Shown in pieces: positions 15,474-23,518 of a stretch of DNA of 35,875 bases. A program made the translations under genes and the position numbers. The notes under the pieces were generated by a model. It saw only the letters and a program-made list of their open reading frames with translations. It ran no database searches and had not been told where the DNA came from. The stretch spans positions 1-35,875 of the forward strand of contig NZ_LZJZ01000037.1 in assembly GCF_001667585.1 (NCBI RefSeq). Reading direction: 5' to 3'. This DNA comes from Mycobacterium sp. E2733. Its GTDB lineage: Bacteria; Actinomycetota; Actinomycetes; Mycobacteriales; Mycobacteriaceae. The first letter of the stretch is position 1. Every line of letters begins with the position of its first letter.

Positions 15474-17492
15474 GTGGCCACGCAGGTAGACGCCAGGATC
15501 GAGACGCTGAGCAACGACCGTGCCCTTGAGTTGTACCGATTGATGAGCAAGGTGCACCAAAGCGATCAACGCGTCCGAAAGGGGCTGTCGTCCGGTGAGA
15601 TCGCAATGAGTTACTGGCCGGTCGACGGCCAGGAGGCGATGTCGGCCGGAGCGGCGTTGGCACTGGCCGCTAACGACCAGCTGGTCTCCACCTATCGCGG
15701 TCTCGGCGACGTGGTGGCCAAGGGGATCGACCTGCCAAGGTACTTCGCCGAGATCCTCGGCCGCAGCACCGGCCTGTCGAAGGGGAAGGCCGGCGCAATG
15801 GGCATCTTCGACCCCGACCACGGCGTCGCATGGACCACCGGCATCGTCGGCGCGGGGCCGCTGATCGCGAACGGGATCGCCCTGGCCGCAAAGATGAAGT
15901 CAACCGGGCAAATAGTGCTCGTGAGCTTCGGCGACGGTGCGACGAGCATCGGCTACGTCCACGAGGCCATGAACATGGCGGCGCTGTGGTCGCTTCCGGT
16001 GGTCTTCTTCTGCCAGAACAACGCGTGGGCCGAATGCACTCCGGTGGCCGGCTACACGCGTTCGGCCCGGCTATCCGACCGCGCCGCGGGCTACCCCATG
16101 CCAGGGGTCACCGTCGATGGCACGGATCCGCCGGCCGTGTACAGCGCGATAGCTGAGGCCGCCGAGCGCGCTCGGTCCTGCGGCGGCCCGTCCTTCGTGG
16201 AGGCCGTCGCCTACCGCCTGCAGGGCCATTACTTCGGTGACCAGATGCCCTACGCCGACCCGGACGAGCTTGCGGCCAAGCGTGCCGACCCGCCGTTCGC
16301 GCGCTACCGCCGCCGTCTGCTCAACGAGGGCTTGGCCACCGAGGCAGACCTGGACCGCATCGACAACGATCTGATGACCGAGATCGACGCGGCCTTTGTC
16401 GCTGCCCGCGACGCCGATCCGCCCGCGGTCGACGAGCTCACCCGCGATGTGTTCGCCGCAGGCGGCACGGAGTTGGCCACGCCGGTGCCGGAGCGGGCGA
16501 GGGTCCCCGAGGGCGAAACGGAAAATCTGGGTTTGGTGCAAGCGATTCACCGCACGCTGGACCGAGCCATGGCCGCCGACGAATCGATCGTGCTCCTGGG
16601 GGAAGACATCGCCGACCCGTCGGGCGGCATGTTCAAGATCACTGCGGGATTGTCCACCAAATACGGTACGGACCGGGTCCGCGACACCCCGATCGCGGAG
16701 TCCTCGATCATCGGCGCCGCCTTGGGGGCCGCCCTCGGTGGACTGCGGCCTGTCGCGGAGCTGATGTTCATGGACTTCCTCGGCGTCGCCATGGACCAGA
16801 TCGCCAACCATGCAGCAAAGATCCGCTACATGTCCGGCGGCCGCCAGGGTGCACCGATGGTAATCCGCGCCATGGTGGGCACCGCAGCAGGTCCGCAGCA
16901 CTCGCAAGCGTTCGAAGCCTGGGCGATGCACACCCCGGGAATCAAGGTCGTTTGGCCCAGCACCGCCGCCGACGCGGTCGGTCTGCTCAATGCTTGTCTC
17001 GCAGAACGTGATCCGTGCCTGTTCGTCGAGTCGATGAAGCTCTACTACGGGGGCGGTAAGGGACCGGTGCCGACCGCCGACTATGTGATCCCGCTCGGGC
17101 AGGCCGACATCAAGCGGCCAGGCACCGATGTGACCATCTGCACCTACGGCACCATGGTGCACGCAGCGCTCGATGCAGCCAATCAGCTTGAGGGCGAAGG
17201 TGTCTCGGTCGAAGTCCTCGACCTGCGGACACTGGTCCCGTTGGACTTGGCAGCGGTGCTCGAATCGGTTGCGAAGACGCGCCGCCTGGTGGTAGCGCAC
17301 GAGTCCGTGGGATTCTGCGGGCCGGGCGCCGAGATCGCGGCCGCGGTGGGCACCGCGTTGTTCGGTGTGCTGGCAAGCCCCGTGCAACGCGTGGCCGGCA
17401 CCTACACACCGGTGCCGCGGGCAGCCACGCTCGAAGCGGCATGCCGTCCGGACGCCGCACAGCTCGTCGAGGCCGTTAGGAGGATCGTGTGA
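15474..17492 (+). CDS. Fused E1 alpha/beta subunit of a 2-oxoacid (pyruvate/acetoin-type) dehydrogenase
   Basis: A 672-residue thiamine-diphosphate enzyme from GTG 15474 (AAGGAG at 15463-15468, spacing five); GTG 15471 is also possible. The N-terminal half (about 1-335) is E1 alpha: the ThDP motif starts GDG at 153-155 and ends with Asn182-Asn183. The C-terminal half (from about 365) is E1 beta, with VLLGEDIAD, the cofactor glutamate in TPIAES (about E409) and a transketolase C-terminal domain. In most bacteria these are two genes, so this is a natural fusion. The family decarboxylates a 2-oxoacid or cleaves acetoin and passes the acyl group to a lipoyl domain, encoded next. No E2 core or E3 gene is in the window. 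The closest functional group looks like acetoin/branched-chain enzymes; the substrate is open. Confidence 0.92.
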   Translation: MATQVDARIETLSNDRALELYRLMSKVHQSDQRVRKGLSSGEIAMSYWPVDGQEAMSAGAALALAANDQLVSTYRGLGDVVAKGIDLPRYFAEILGRSTGLSKGKAGAMGIFDPDHGVAWTTGIVGAGPLIANGIALAAKMKSTGQIVLVSFGDGATSIGYVHEAMNMAALWSLPVVFFCQNNAWAECTPVAGYTRSARLSDRAAGYPMPGVTVDGTDPPAVYSAIAEAAERARSCGGPSFVEAVAYRLQGHYFGDQMPYADPDELAAKRADPPFARYRRRLLNEGLATEADLDRIDNDLMTEIDAAFVAARDADPPAVDELTRDVFAAGGTELATPVPERARVPEGETENLGLVQAIHRTLDRAMAADESIVLLGEDIADPSGGMFKITAGLSTKYGTDRVRDTPIAESSIIGAALGAALGGLRPVAELMFMDFLGVAMDQIANHAAKIRYMSGGRQGAPMVIRAMVGTAAGPQHSQAFEAWAMHTPGIKVVWPSTAADAVGLLNACLAERDPCLFVESMKLYYGGGKGPVPTADYVIPLGQADIKRPGTDVTICTYGTMVHAALDAANQLEGEGVSVEVLDLRTLVPLDLAAVLESVAKTRRLVVAHESVGFCGPGAEIAAAVGTALFGVLASPVQRVAGTYTPVPRAATLEAACRPDAAQLVEAVRRIV

Positions 17493-17722
17493 TAGAGGTG
17501 CGGATGCCCAAACCTGGTGACGCGATCACCGAAGCGGAGCTGACCGAGTTGTACGTGGAAGACGGCGCCCATGTTTCCGAGGGCGACCCGCTCTATCAAA
17601 TCGCCACGGACAAGGTCGAAATGGATATCGAGGCGCCGGCCACGGGTGTCGTCGCCTGGAAGGTCAACGCCGGCGAAACCTACAACGTCGGCGAGCTCCT
17701 CGCAATGATCGAGGACCGATGA
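17489..17722 (+). CDS. Stand-alone lipoyl-domain protein
   Basis: A 77-residue protein consisting of one lipoyl/biotinyl domain, from GTG 17489 with AGGAGG five bases upstream and a four-base overlap with the E1 stop. The hairpin ATDKVEMDIEAP carries the lipoylatable Lys42; a full E2 would continue with a peripheral-subunit-binding domain and an acyltransferase core, both absent here. The stop at 17720-17722 overlaps the next ATG, so E1, lipoyl protein and crotonase are one translational unit. It is the evident acyl carrier for the fused E1. Where the acyl group goes next is unclear: an E2 core elsewhere, or direct transfer. Confidence 0.93.
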   Translation: MIEVRMPKPGDAITEAELTELYVEDGAHVSEGDPLYQIATDKVEMDIEAPATGVVAWKVNAGETYNVGELLAMIEDR

Positions 17723-18570
17723 CCCCACTACCCGATTCGGTCGACGTCGACCTGGGCACCCCCGAGCTCGTCGCGCGGATCGAGGGCGACACGCTGACCG
17801 TCACCATCAGTCGGCCCGAAAAAAAGAATGCCGTTACCGCCGACGGCTATCACGGGATCAAACGGGCCGCGATGATCGTCGCTGACGAGCCGGGCTTGAG
17901 CTTCCTGCTGATTACCGGTACCGGCGACACGTTCTGCGCCGGCGGGGACATGAACGCGGTTGGAAACCGAGACCGGCAATGGGACGCGTTCACCGAGTCC
18001 TATGACGGGACGCCGTTCGAAACGTTGGGCAAAATTCCCAAACTCGTGGTTTGCGCGGTCAACGGCATCGCCCTCGGTGGAGGCCTGGTGATGACGTTGT
18101 TCGCGGATCTCGTGGTCGCGTCCGACCGAGCCCGATTCCGCGTTCCAGACCTCACCCGCGGCGTGTACGAGGCATTTATCGCCGCCCGGTTGCCGCAACG
18201 ATTGGGCACCTTGCGGGCCAATCACCTTATCTACGGCAATGATTGGGTCGATGCGCAGGAGGCCGAGCGGCTCGGCCTGGTCGGCAAAGTGGTGCCGCAT
18301 GACTCCCTTCAGTCCGAGATCGGCGCGTTGCTCGAACGGGTTCGGAAGACGGGTCCCGCCGCCCGCTCGGCGGTGAAGCGCGAGATGGCGCGGGCGCTGC
18401 CGCCCGTTGACGTCACCGGCTACTGGTCGTCCATCGGCACCAGCGAGCAGATCGAGGCCTTCACGGCGTTCTTACAGAAGAGATCACCGGACTGGCCCAT
18501 CAGCAATGACCGCCATGCTTTCGTCCAGACACGCCGACCGGCCTGGCTGCGGTCGAGAGATGAGGACTGA
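17719..18570 (+). CDS. Crotonase-fold enoyl-CoA hydratase/isomerase family protein
   Basis: A 283-residue crotonase from ATG 17719, overlapping the lipoyl gene stop (ATGA). The oxyanion-hole segments TFCAGGDM and AVNGIALGGG are normal. At the positions of the two catalytic glutamates of rat hydratase stand Val124 (GGLVMTLFAD) and Asp144 (RVPDLTRG), with Glu151 nearby. Loss of the first glutamate suggests an isomerase or other crotonase reaction rather than plain hydration. The C-terminus has an extra tail (RHAFVQTRRPAWLRSRDED) beyond the usual end. It is the first of three tandem crotonases that are only about 30-40% alike by eye, so they are not recent duplicates. Confidence 0.9.
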   Translation: MTPLPDSVDVDLGTPELVARIEGDTLTVTISRPEKKNAVTADGYHGIKRAAMIVADEPGLSFLLITGTGDTFCAGGDMNAVGNRDRQWDAFTESYDGTPFETLGKIPKLVVCAVNGIALGGGLVMTLFADLVVASDRARFRVPDLTRGVYEAFIAARLPQRLGTLRANHLIYGNDWVDAQEAERLGLVGKVVPHDSLQSEIGALLERVRKTGPAARSAVKREMARALPPVDVTGYWSSIGTSEQIEAFTAFLQKRSPDWPISNDRHAFVQTRRPAWLRSRDED

Positions 18571-18576
18571 TCGCCG

Positions 18577-19374
18577 ATGACGGACCTGCCGCAGGGCACA
18601 TCGGAACTGACCGGGTGCGACGAGATCCTGGTGGCCGCGGACGGTCCCGTCAGGATCGTGACGTTGAACAACCCCGACGACGCTAACGCGGTCAACAACA
18701 GGATGCACACCGCCTTCAGCCGCCTGTGGGCCGGGCTGGCCGAGGACCCGGACGCGCTCGCGGTGCTGATCACCGGTACCGGCGACTACTTCTCCGCGGG
18801 CGGAAACCTCGTGGAATGGCTGGAGACCCACGTCAACAACCCGGTGACCCGTCGCGCGGGAATGCGTGATGCCCGCCGGATCGTGCGCGACATGATCGAC
18901 TTCCCGCTCCCTGTGGTCGCGGCCGTCAACGGGCCGGCGGTCGGATTCGGTTGCAGTATCGCGGTGTTGTGCGACATCGTGCTGATGTCCGACCGAGCAT
19001 TCTTCGCCGACACTCACGTCGCGAGCGGCCTCGTCGCGGGCGATGGCGGGTCGGTCCTGTGGCCACTGCTCATGAGCCTGCTGAAAGCCAAGGAGTACCT
19101 GATGCTCGGCGAACGCATCAAGGCGGATAAAGCCGTCGAGCTCGGCCTGGCCAACCGGGTGGTGCCGCACTCCGAGATCAAAGAGCAGGGCCTGGCGCTG
19201 GCCCACCGCCTCGCTGCCCTGCCGCCGCGGGCGGTACAGGACACTAAACGGACGCTGAACCTCCACGCCCAGCGCGCGCTCATCGGCATCCTCGAGTACG
19301 GGATCTCCGCCGAAACAGAGTGTTTCGCCACACCGGAACACCGGTCGGCGATCGACAAGTTCCTCAACCGATAG
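18577..19374 (+). CDS. Crotonase-fold protein with His147/Asp156 active-site residues
   Basis: A 265-residue crotonase from ATG 18577, six bases after the previous stop. The CoA-binding and oxyanion segments YFSAGGNL and AVNGPAVGFG are present. The first catalytic glutamate position is Ser127; the second is His147 in ADTHVASG, followed nine residues later by Asp156 in VAGDGGS. A His-x8-Asp arrangement of this kind is what I recall from 6-oxocamphor hydrolase (His145/Asp154), a C-C bond hydrolase of this fold. The same DTH...GDGG pattern also occurs in many unassigned actinobacterial crotonases. Hydrolysis of a beta-diketone or isomerisation are both possible. Confidence 0.9.
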   Translation: MTDLPQGTSELTGCDEILVAADGPVRIVTLNNPDDANAVNNRMHTAFSRLWAGLAEDPDALAVLITGTGDYFSAGGNLVEWLETHVNNPVTRRAGMRDARRIVRDMIDFPLPVVAAVNGPAVGFGCSIAVLCDIVLMSDRAFFADTHVASGLVAGDGGSVLWPLLMSLLKAKEYLMLGERIKADKAVELGLANRVVPHSEIKEQGLALAHRLAALPPRAVQDTKRTLNLHAQRALIGILEYGISAETECFATPEHRSAIDKFLNR

Positions 19375-19386
19375 GGGCGATCCCCA

Positions 19387-20157
19387 ATGGTCAACGACAC
19401 CAGCACAGAGGCTGAGCCGATCCGCTGCGAAGATCGAGACGGCATCGCTGTCGTCTTTCTAGACCGCCCACGCCAGCGCAACGCCTTATGCTACGAATCC
19501 TGGACGGCGCTATCGATCGCACTCGGCGGAATCGTCGCCTACGGTGACCGCGGCGTGATTTTGGCTGGCGCAGACGGATTCTTCAGCGCCGGAGGTGATT
19601 TGAAAACCGGACCGGCACACGGCAGCGGGCCGCTGGGACCCGCGGGTCGCGTCGAACACGCGCAACGAGTGATGGAGCAACTCAAAGCGGTGCCGGTGCC
19701 CACCATTGCGGCGGTCGAGGGCGCGGCAGTGGGTCTCGGCTGGAGTTTGGCGCTTTCGTGCGACTTTATTGTCTGCGCTTCTGACGCCTTCTTCGCTGCG
19801 CCGTTCGTGGCACGAGCGGTGGTACCCGACGGCGGGCTGGCCTGGCGCTTGACCCAGCAGTTGGGCCGGAATCGCGCGGCGTCGTTGCTGTTGCGTGGCA
19901 CACGGCTGCCGGCCGCAGAGGCCGAGCGGCTGGGATTGGTGACCGAGATCGTCGGACCGGGGTCCGCCGTGGACCGCGCGTTGTCCATCGCGCATGAACT
20001 TGCCGAGGCCGATGCAGGGGCGGTGGAAATGACGAAGAGGTTGATCAACTCGGCCGAAAACTCCCAGCTGGCGGCCTTTTACCCCCTCGAGTTGGCGATG
20101 GCCACGGTCGCACAGCAGCGCGGGGCGGCGGCCGAGAACCGCACCGCATTTTCGTAG
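19387..20157 (+). CDS. Crotonase-fold protein, PaaG-like isomerase type
   Basis: A 256-residue crotonase from ATG 19387, ending in two tandem TAG stops (20155-20160). Oxyanion-hole segments FFSAGGDL and AVEGAAVGLG are present. The hydratase glutamates are Ser120 and Phe140, but Asp148 in VVPDGG stands where PaaG (the phenylacetate-pathway isomerase) has its single catalytic aspartate in a VPDAGG motif. This favours a delta3-delta2 or ring-type enoyl-CoA isomerase. It is the last gene of the E1-lipoyl-crotonase operon and converges with the acyl-CoA dehydrogenase gene at 20167. Confidence 0.9.
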   Translation: MVNDTSTEAEPIRCEDRDGIAVVFLDRPRQRNALCYESWTALSIALGGIVAYGDRGVILAGADGFFSAGGDLKTGPAHGSGPLGPAGRVEHAQRVMEQLKAVPVPTIAAVEGAAVGLGWSLALSCDFIVCASDAFFAAPFVARAVVPDGGLAWRLTQQLGRNRAASLLLRGTRLPAAEAERLGLVTEIVGPGSAVDRALSIAHELAEADAGAVEMTKRLINSAENSQLAAFYPLELAMATVAQQRGAAAENRTAFS

Positions 20158-20166
20158 TAGGCGATA

Positions 20167-21369
20167 TCAGCGCGGCATGCCCAAGCCGGTCGTGGAAATC
20201 AGGTCGCGTTGAATCTCGCTGGTACCTCCGCCGATCGCATGCAGCAGCGACAACAGCAGGCCCTCGGAGAAGTGTCCATGGAGGATGGAATCCGGATCGT
20301 CCGGCATGAGTTCGCCAGCGGGACCGAGGATCTGGGCACCAAGCGTCCGTAATTCGGCGGTCAGCTCGGAGTGGTACAGCTTCGACAACGACGGCAACGC
20401 GGGATCCAAAGCACCCGCGGCCTGCAGGTGCGCTACGCGATAGGACAGGGCGCGGCCGGCCTCTACGCGTTCGACGGCGCGGGCCAGCGCGATGCGGGCA
20501 GTCGGTTCAGCCAGCGGATCATGCGCCGAGCCCTTCTGCGCGTGGCACCAGTCGATCAGCTCGTCGAGATAGCGTTGGGCCTGCGCGGCCCTGGTGATAT
20601 TCGATCGTTCGACCTCCAGCAGCGACTTTCCGACCATCCACCCCTCGCCCTCTGCTCCAACGAGGTTGGCCACCGGCACGCGCACACCGTCGAAGAACTC
20701 CTCGGCGAAGGTCGGATATCCGGTCATCGATCGGATGGGCCGGCGGGTGATTCCGGGCGTCTCGAGGTCGACGAGGAAGAACGAGATTCCCGCCTGGCGC
20801 TTGTCGGCCACCGGCGACGTGCGGGCCAAGACGAAGATCCAATCGGCGAGCACGCCGTTGCTCGTCCATGTCTTCTGCCCGTCCAGGACGTAATGGTCGC
20901 CGTCCCGATGAGCGGTCATGCGCAGTGCCGCCAGATCCGAGCCGGCCTCAGGTTCCGAATACCCCTGTGCCCACATGCGTTCTGAGCGGGCGATTGCCGG
21001 CAGGTGCTCCGCCCTCTGTTCGGGCGTTCCGTATTTGAACAACACCGGCGCCAGCATGTTGACCCCGTTGGTGTTGACCAGCGGTGCCCCGGCGTACGCG
21101 AGCTCCTCCCGGATGACCATCTGTTCGACGACGCTTCGGCCGCCCCCGCCGTACTGGGCTGGCCAGTGTGGCACGAACCATCCCTGCGCGTGTAACGCCT
21201 GGCAGAACGCCACCGCACGGTCGTGCGAATCGCGTGGGAGGTAGTCGGGATTGGCCGCAGTGCGGCGGAATTCATCAGGCAGGTTGCCCGCAAGCCATTC
21301 ACGGACCGAAGCCCGCAGAGACTCGGTCTCCTCGTCCCCACCGAACCGGATGATCGGTTTAAGGGGCAT
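20167..21369 (-). CDS. Acyl-CoA dehydrogenase, catalytic-subunit type
   Basis: A 400-residue acyl-CoA dehydrogenase from ATG 21369. Domains run in the normal order: N-terminal helical part, the beta domain with QGYSEPEAGSDLAALR and KTWTSNG (flavin and substrate contacts), then the C-terminal helical domain ending IGGGTSEIQRDLI. The catalytic glutamate is probably Glu254 in LLEVERSN, the position used by isovaleryl-CoA dehydrogenase and the ChsE-type catalytic subunits, since the YEGT glutamate is absent. It would introduce a 2,3-double bond with FAD. It follows the crotonase gene at 22184 by two bases. No small-subunit partner lies next to it; the gene at 1614-2741 could supply one (inference). 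Confidence 0.93.
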   Translation of the reverse strand: MPLKPIIRFGGDEETESLRASVREWLAGNLPDEFRRTAANPDYLPRDSHDRAVAFCQALHAQGWFVPHWPAQYGGGGRSVVEQMVIREELAYAGAPLVNTNGVNMLAPVLFKYGTPEQRAEHLPAIARSERMWAQGYSEPEAGSDLAALRMTAHRDGDHYVLDGQKTWTSNGVLADWIFVLARTSPVADKRQAGISFFLVDLETPGITRRPIRSMTGYPTFAEEFFDGVRVPVANLVGAEGEGWMVGKSLLEVERSNITRAAQAQRYLDELIDWCHAQKGSAHDPLAEPTARIALARAVERVEAGRALSYRVAHLQAAGALDPALPSLSKLYHSELTAELRTLGAQILGPAGELMPDDPDSILHGHFSEGLLLSLLHAIGGGTSEIQRDLISTTGLGMPR

Positions 21370-21371
21370 GC

Positions 21372-22184
21372 TCAGATGCGTTCACTGGGCTTTGAGCCCT
21401 TCTTCATGAGCTCCATCATGAACTGCTGGAACTCCTTGCTGCCGGTCACCATCGCCTGAAGGTCATTGCTGGCTTGTTGATGGGTGCGGAACCCCATGGT
21501 CTCCCAGGCCCGGATGAGGCCGGACTTGACTGCCTGCAGCGTGATCAAGGGCGCCTTGGCGATCTGCGCGGCCAGCTCCTCGACAGTAGCTTCGAGTTGG
21601 TCGGCGGGTACCACCCGATTGACCAGACCGAACTCCAGGGCTTCGGCGGCGGTCAACCGCTGGGCTGTGTAGAGGTATTCGGCGGCGCGCTTGTAATTCA
21701 TGAACACCCACGGCTCAAACATCGTTTCGGCGCCGGGCAGCCCAAAGCCGGGAACCAGGGGCATCTGGAACCACGCGTCCTCGGAACACACCGTGATTTC
21801 GGGAATCAGCGCCCATGTCGTGCCTCCACCGATCGCATAACCGTGCACTTGAGCGATCACCGGTTTGGGGAACTCCCACAGCTTGAGGACCGGCCACAAG
21901 AACAATTGCGCGGCAGACCGCCACACCTTTCCCGACGCTTCCAGCTCGGCCTTGAATTCCGGGTAGGCACCCGTTGGGACGTGGCCGGAGCAGAAGCCCT
22001 TGCCGTTGGCCTTGATGATCACCACCTTGATGGCGTAGTCATACTGCGCGTCATCGAGGGCCTCGTTGACGCTGTGGACCATCTCGGACGTCTGCGCGTT
22101 TGCGGCGTCCGGGTTGTTCAGGATGATTCGAGCAATTGGACCATCCTTCTCGTAGACGACGTGCTCGAGATCCCGTGTTTCCAC
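21372..22184 (-). CDS. Crotonase-fold enoyl-CoA hydratase/isomerase family protein (degenerate active site)
   Basis: A crotonase of 270 residues if started at GTG 22184, beginning METRDLEHVVYEKDG. AGAGGAGG (22196-22203) stands 11 bases upstream. ATG 22229 would add 15 residues, but these run through that ribosome site. The oxyanion segment GFCSGHVPTG departs from the usual AGAD form, while VHGYAIGGG is normal. The hydratase glutamates are Thr123 and Leu143; a glutamate at 153 (GAETMFEPW) could substitute. The C-terminal end is Lys-rich (MMELMKKGSKPS). Cotranscribed with the acyl-CoA dehydrogenase, and divergent from the P450 at 22322. Confidence 0.87.
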   Translation of the reverse strand: METRDLEHVVYEKDGPIARIILNNPDAANAQTSEMVHSVNEALDDAQYDYAIKVVIIKANGKGFCSGHVPTGAYPEFKAELEASGKVWRSAAQLFLWPVLKLWEFPKPVIAQVHGYAIGGGTTWALIPEITVCSEDAWFQMPLVPGFGLPGAETMFEPWVFMNYKRAAEYLYTAQRLTAAEALEFGLVNRVVPADQLEATVEELAAQIAKAPLITLQAVKSGLIRAWETMGFRTHQQASNDLQAMVTGSKEFQQFMMELMKKGSKPSERI

Positions 22185-22321
22185 TTTTACTTCGTCCTCC
22201 TCTAAACGAGCCGACCAGCATTCAGTCATCCTCTACGGAAGCGGGCGGCGGTCGCGCCGTGAGGGCGTAGTGCAACTATACAGATAATGTAATACTGTTC
22301 TTCAGGAAAGGACGGGTGCCG

Positions 22322-23518
22322 ATGACGACGACGGACCTACGTTGGGATCCCTTCGACCACGCCCTGCACCAGGAACCGTACGGGGTCTGGAGGCGGTTGC
22401 GCGATGAAGCGCCCGTTTATCGCAACGAGGAGTACAACTTCTATGCGTTGAGCAGGTTCGATGACGTCATGGAAGCGTCACTGGACACCGAGACGTTCTC
22501 CTCCGAACACGGTGTCACATTGGATGCCATCACCGATGAACCCTGTCCACCGCCCAAACCAATGATCTTCATGGATCCCCCTGATCACACGGCGCTGCGG
22601 AAGATGGTCAATCGCACATTCTTTCGCACCAAAGTGGCTGTGCTCGAGGACCGCATCCGGTCGCTGTGCCGCGGTTACCTGGATAAGTTCGTCGGGGCCG
22701 ACGGGTTCGACTACGTGCGGGACTTTTCGATGAAGCTGCCGGTGATGGTGATCAGCTCCCTGCTGGGCTTTCCCGAATCCGACCATGACAACCTGCGGGA
22801 GTGGTCGGACGCCCAGCTTCACCGCGAAGAGGGTTCAACTCAGCTCAGCGAAGACGGTCGAGAAGCCAACACCAAGCTGCTGAGCTATTACGCCGAACAG
22901 ATCCAACAGCGCCGGATCGCCCCCACGGACGACATCGTCGGCAACCTGATGGCGGCCGACTTGGTCCAGCCGGGCCGCGAGACTCGTCGACTCGACGACG
23001 GGGAGGTGCTGATGTTCATCGCCATGATCAACGTCGCCGGCAACGAGACGGTTGCCCGGCTGCTGGGCTGGGCGGCGCTGACACTGGCGCGTTGCCCAGA
23101 CCAGCGGGCCAAGCTCGTCGCCAATACTCAACTGATCGCCGGGGCCGTCGAGGAACTCCTGCGCTATGACGCCCCATCGCCCGTCCAAGGCCGATACACC
23201 ACGCGTGATGCGACTTACCACGGGACGGTGATCCCGGCCGGTTCACGAGTTGCGCTGCTGACCGGTTCGGCCGGCCGCGACGAACGCCAATACGAGAATC
23301 CCGACGTCTTCGATGTCGAGCGAACCGGCATCCGCCACATCAGCTTTGGCCACGGCTCGCACTTTTGTCTGGGTGCGGCCCTGGCGCGTCTGGAGGCCCG
23401 TGTCGCGCTGGAGGAGACGCTGGCGCGGTTCCCGACGTGGGACGTCGACGAGGACGCGGTGACCTACGTGCACACCAATTCGGTGCGCGGCCCGGCCAGC
23501 GTGCCGATCCGGCTGTGA
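22322..23518 (+). CDS. Cytochrome P450 (bacterial class I)
   Basis: A 398-residue P450 from ATG 22322, with AGGAAAGGA upstream; GTG 22316 is a second in-frame option but is too close to that site. The oxygen-activating I-helix reads INVAGNETVAR (Glu242-Thr243), the ExxR motif is EELLRYDAP, and the haem-binding loop is FGHGSHFCLGAAL with Cys349 as ligand. No membrane anchor. The likely role is hydroxylation of a hydrophobic substrate using ferredoxin electrons from elsewhere; there is no ferredoxin gene in the window. It is coupled by a four-base overlap to a PaaG-like crotonase. The upstream region carries GCAACTAT, a half-site also found at 8127-8134. Confidence 0.95.
   Translation: MTTTDLRWDPFDHALHQEPYGVWRRLRDEAPVYRNEEYNFYALSRFDDVMEASLDTETFSSEHGVTLDAITDEPCPPPKPMIFMDPPDHTALRKMVNRTFFRTKVAVLEDRIRSLCRGYLDKFVGADGFDYVRDFSMKLPVMVISSLLGFPESDHDNLREWSDAQLHREEGSTQLSEDGREANTKLLSYYAEQIQQRRIAPTDDIVGNLMAADLVQPGRETRRLDDGEVLMFIAMINVAGNETVARLLGWAALTLARCPDQRAKLVANTQLIAGAVEELLRYDAPSPVQGRYTTRDATYHGTVIPAGSRVALLTGSAGRDERQYENPDVFDVERTGIRHISFGHGSHFCLGAALARLEARVALEETLARFPTWDVDEDAVTYVHTNSVRGPASVPIRL

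Noticed and set aside
22185..22229. Fifteen-residue N-terminal extension of the crotonase at 21372
   Set aside because: The extension runs through AGAGGAGG, which looks like the ribosome site, and does not resemble a crotonase N-terminus. ATG 22229 stays a weaker alternative.
22281..22299. ACAG-N11-CTGT repeat upstream of the P450 gene as an operator
   Set aside because: Four-base arms with an 11-base spacer are easily found by chance, and the site does not fit the AACA-N5-YGYY pattern.
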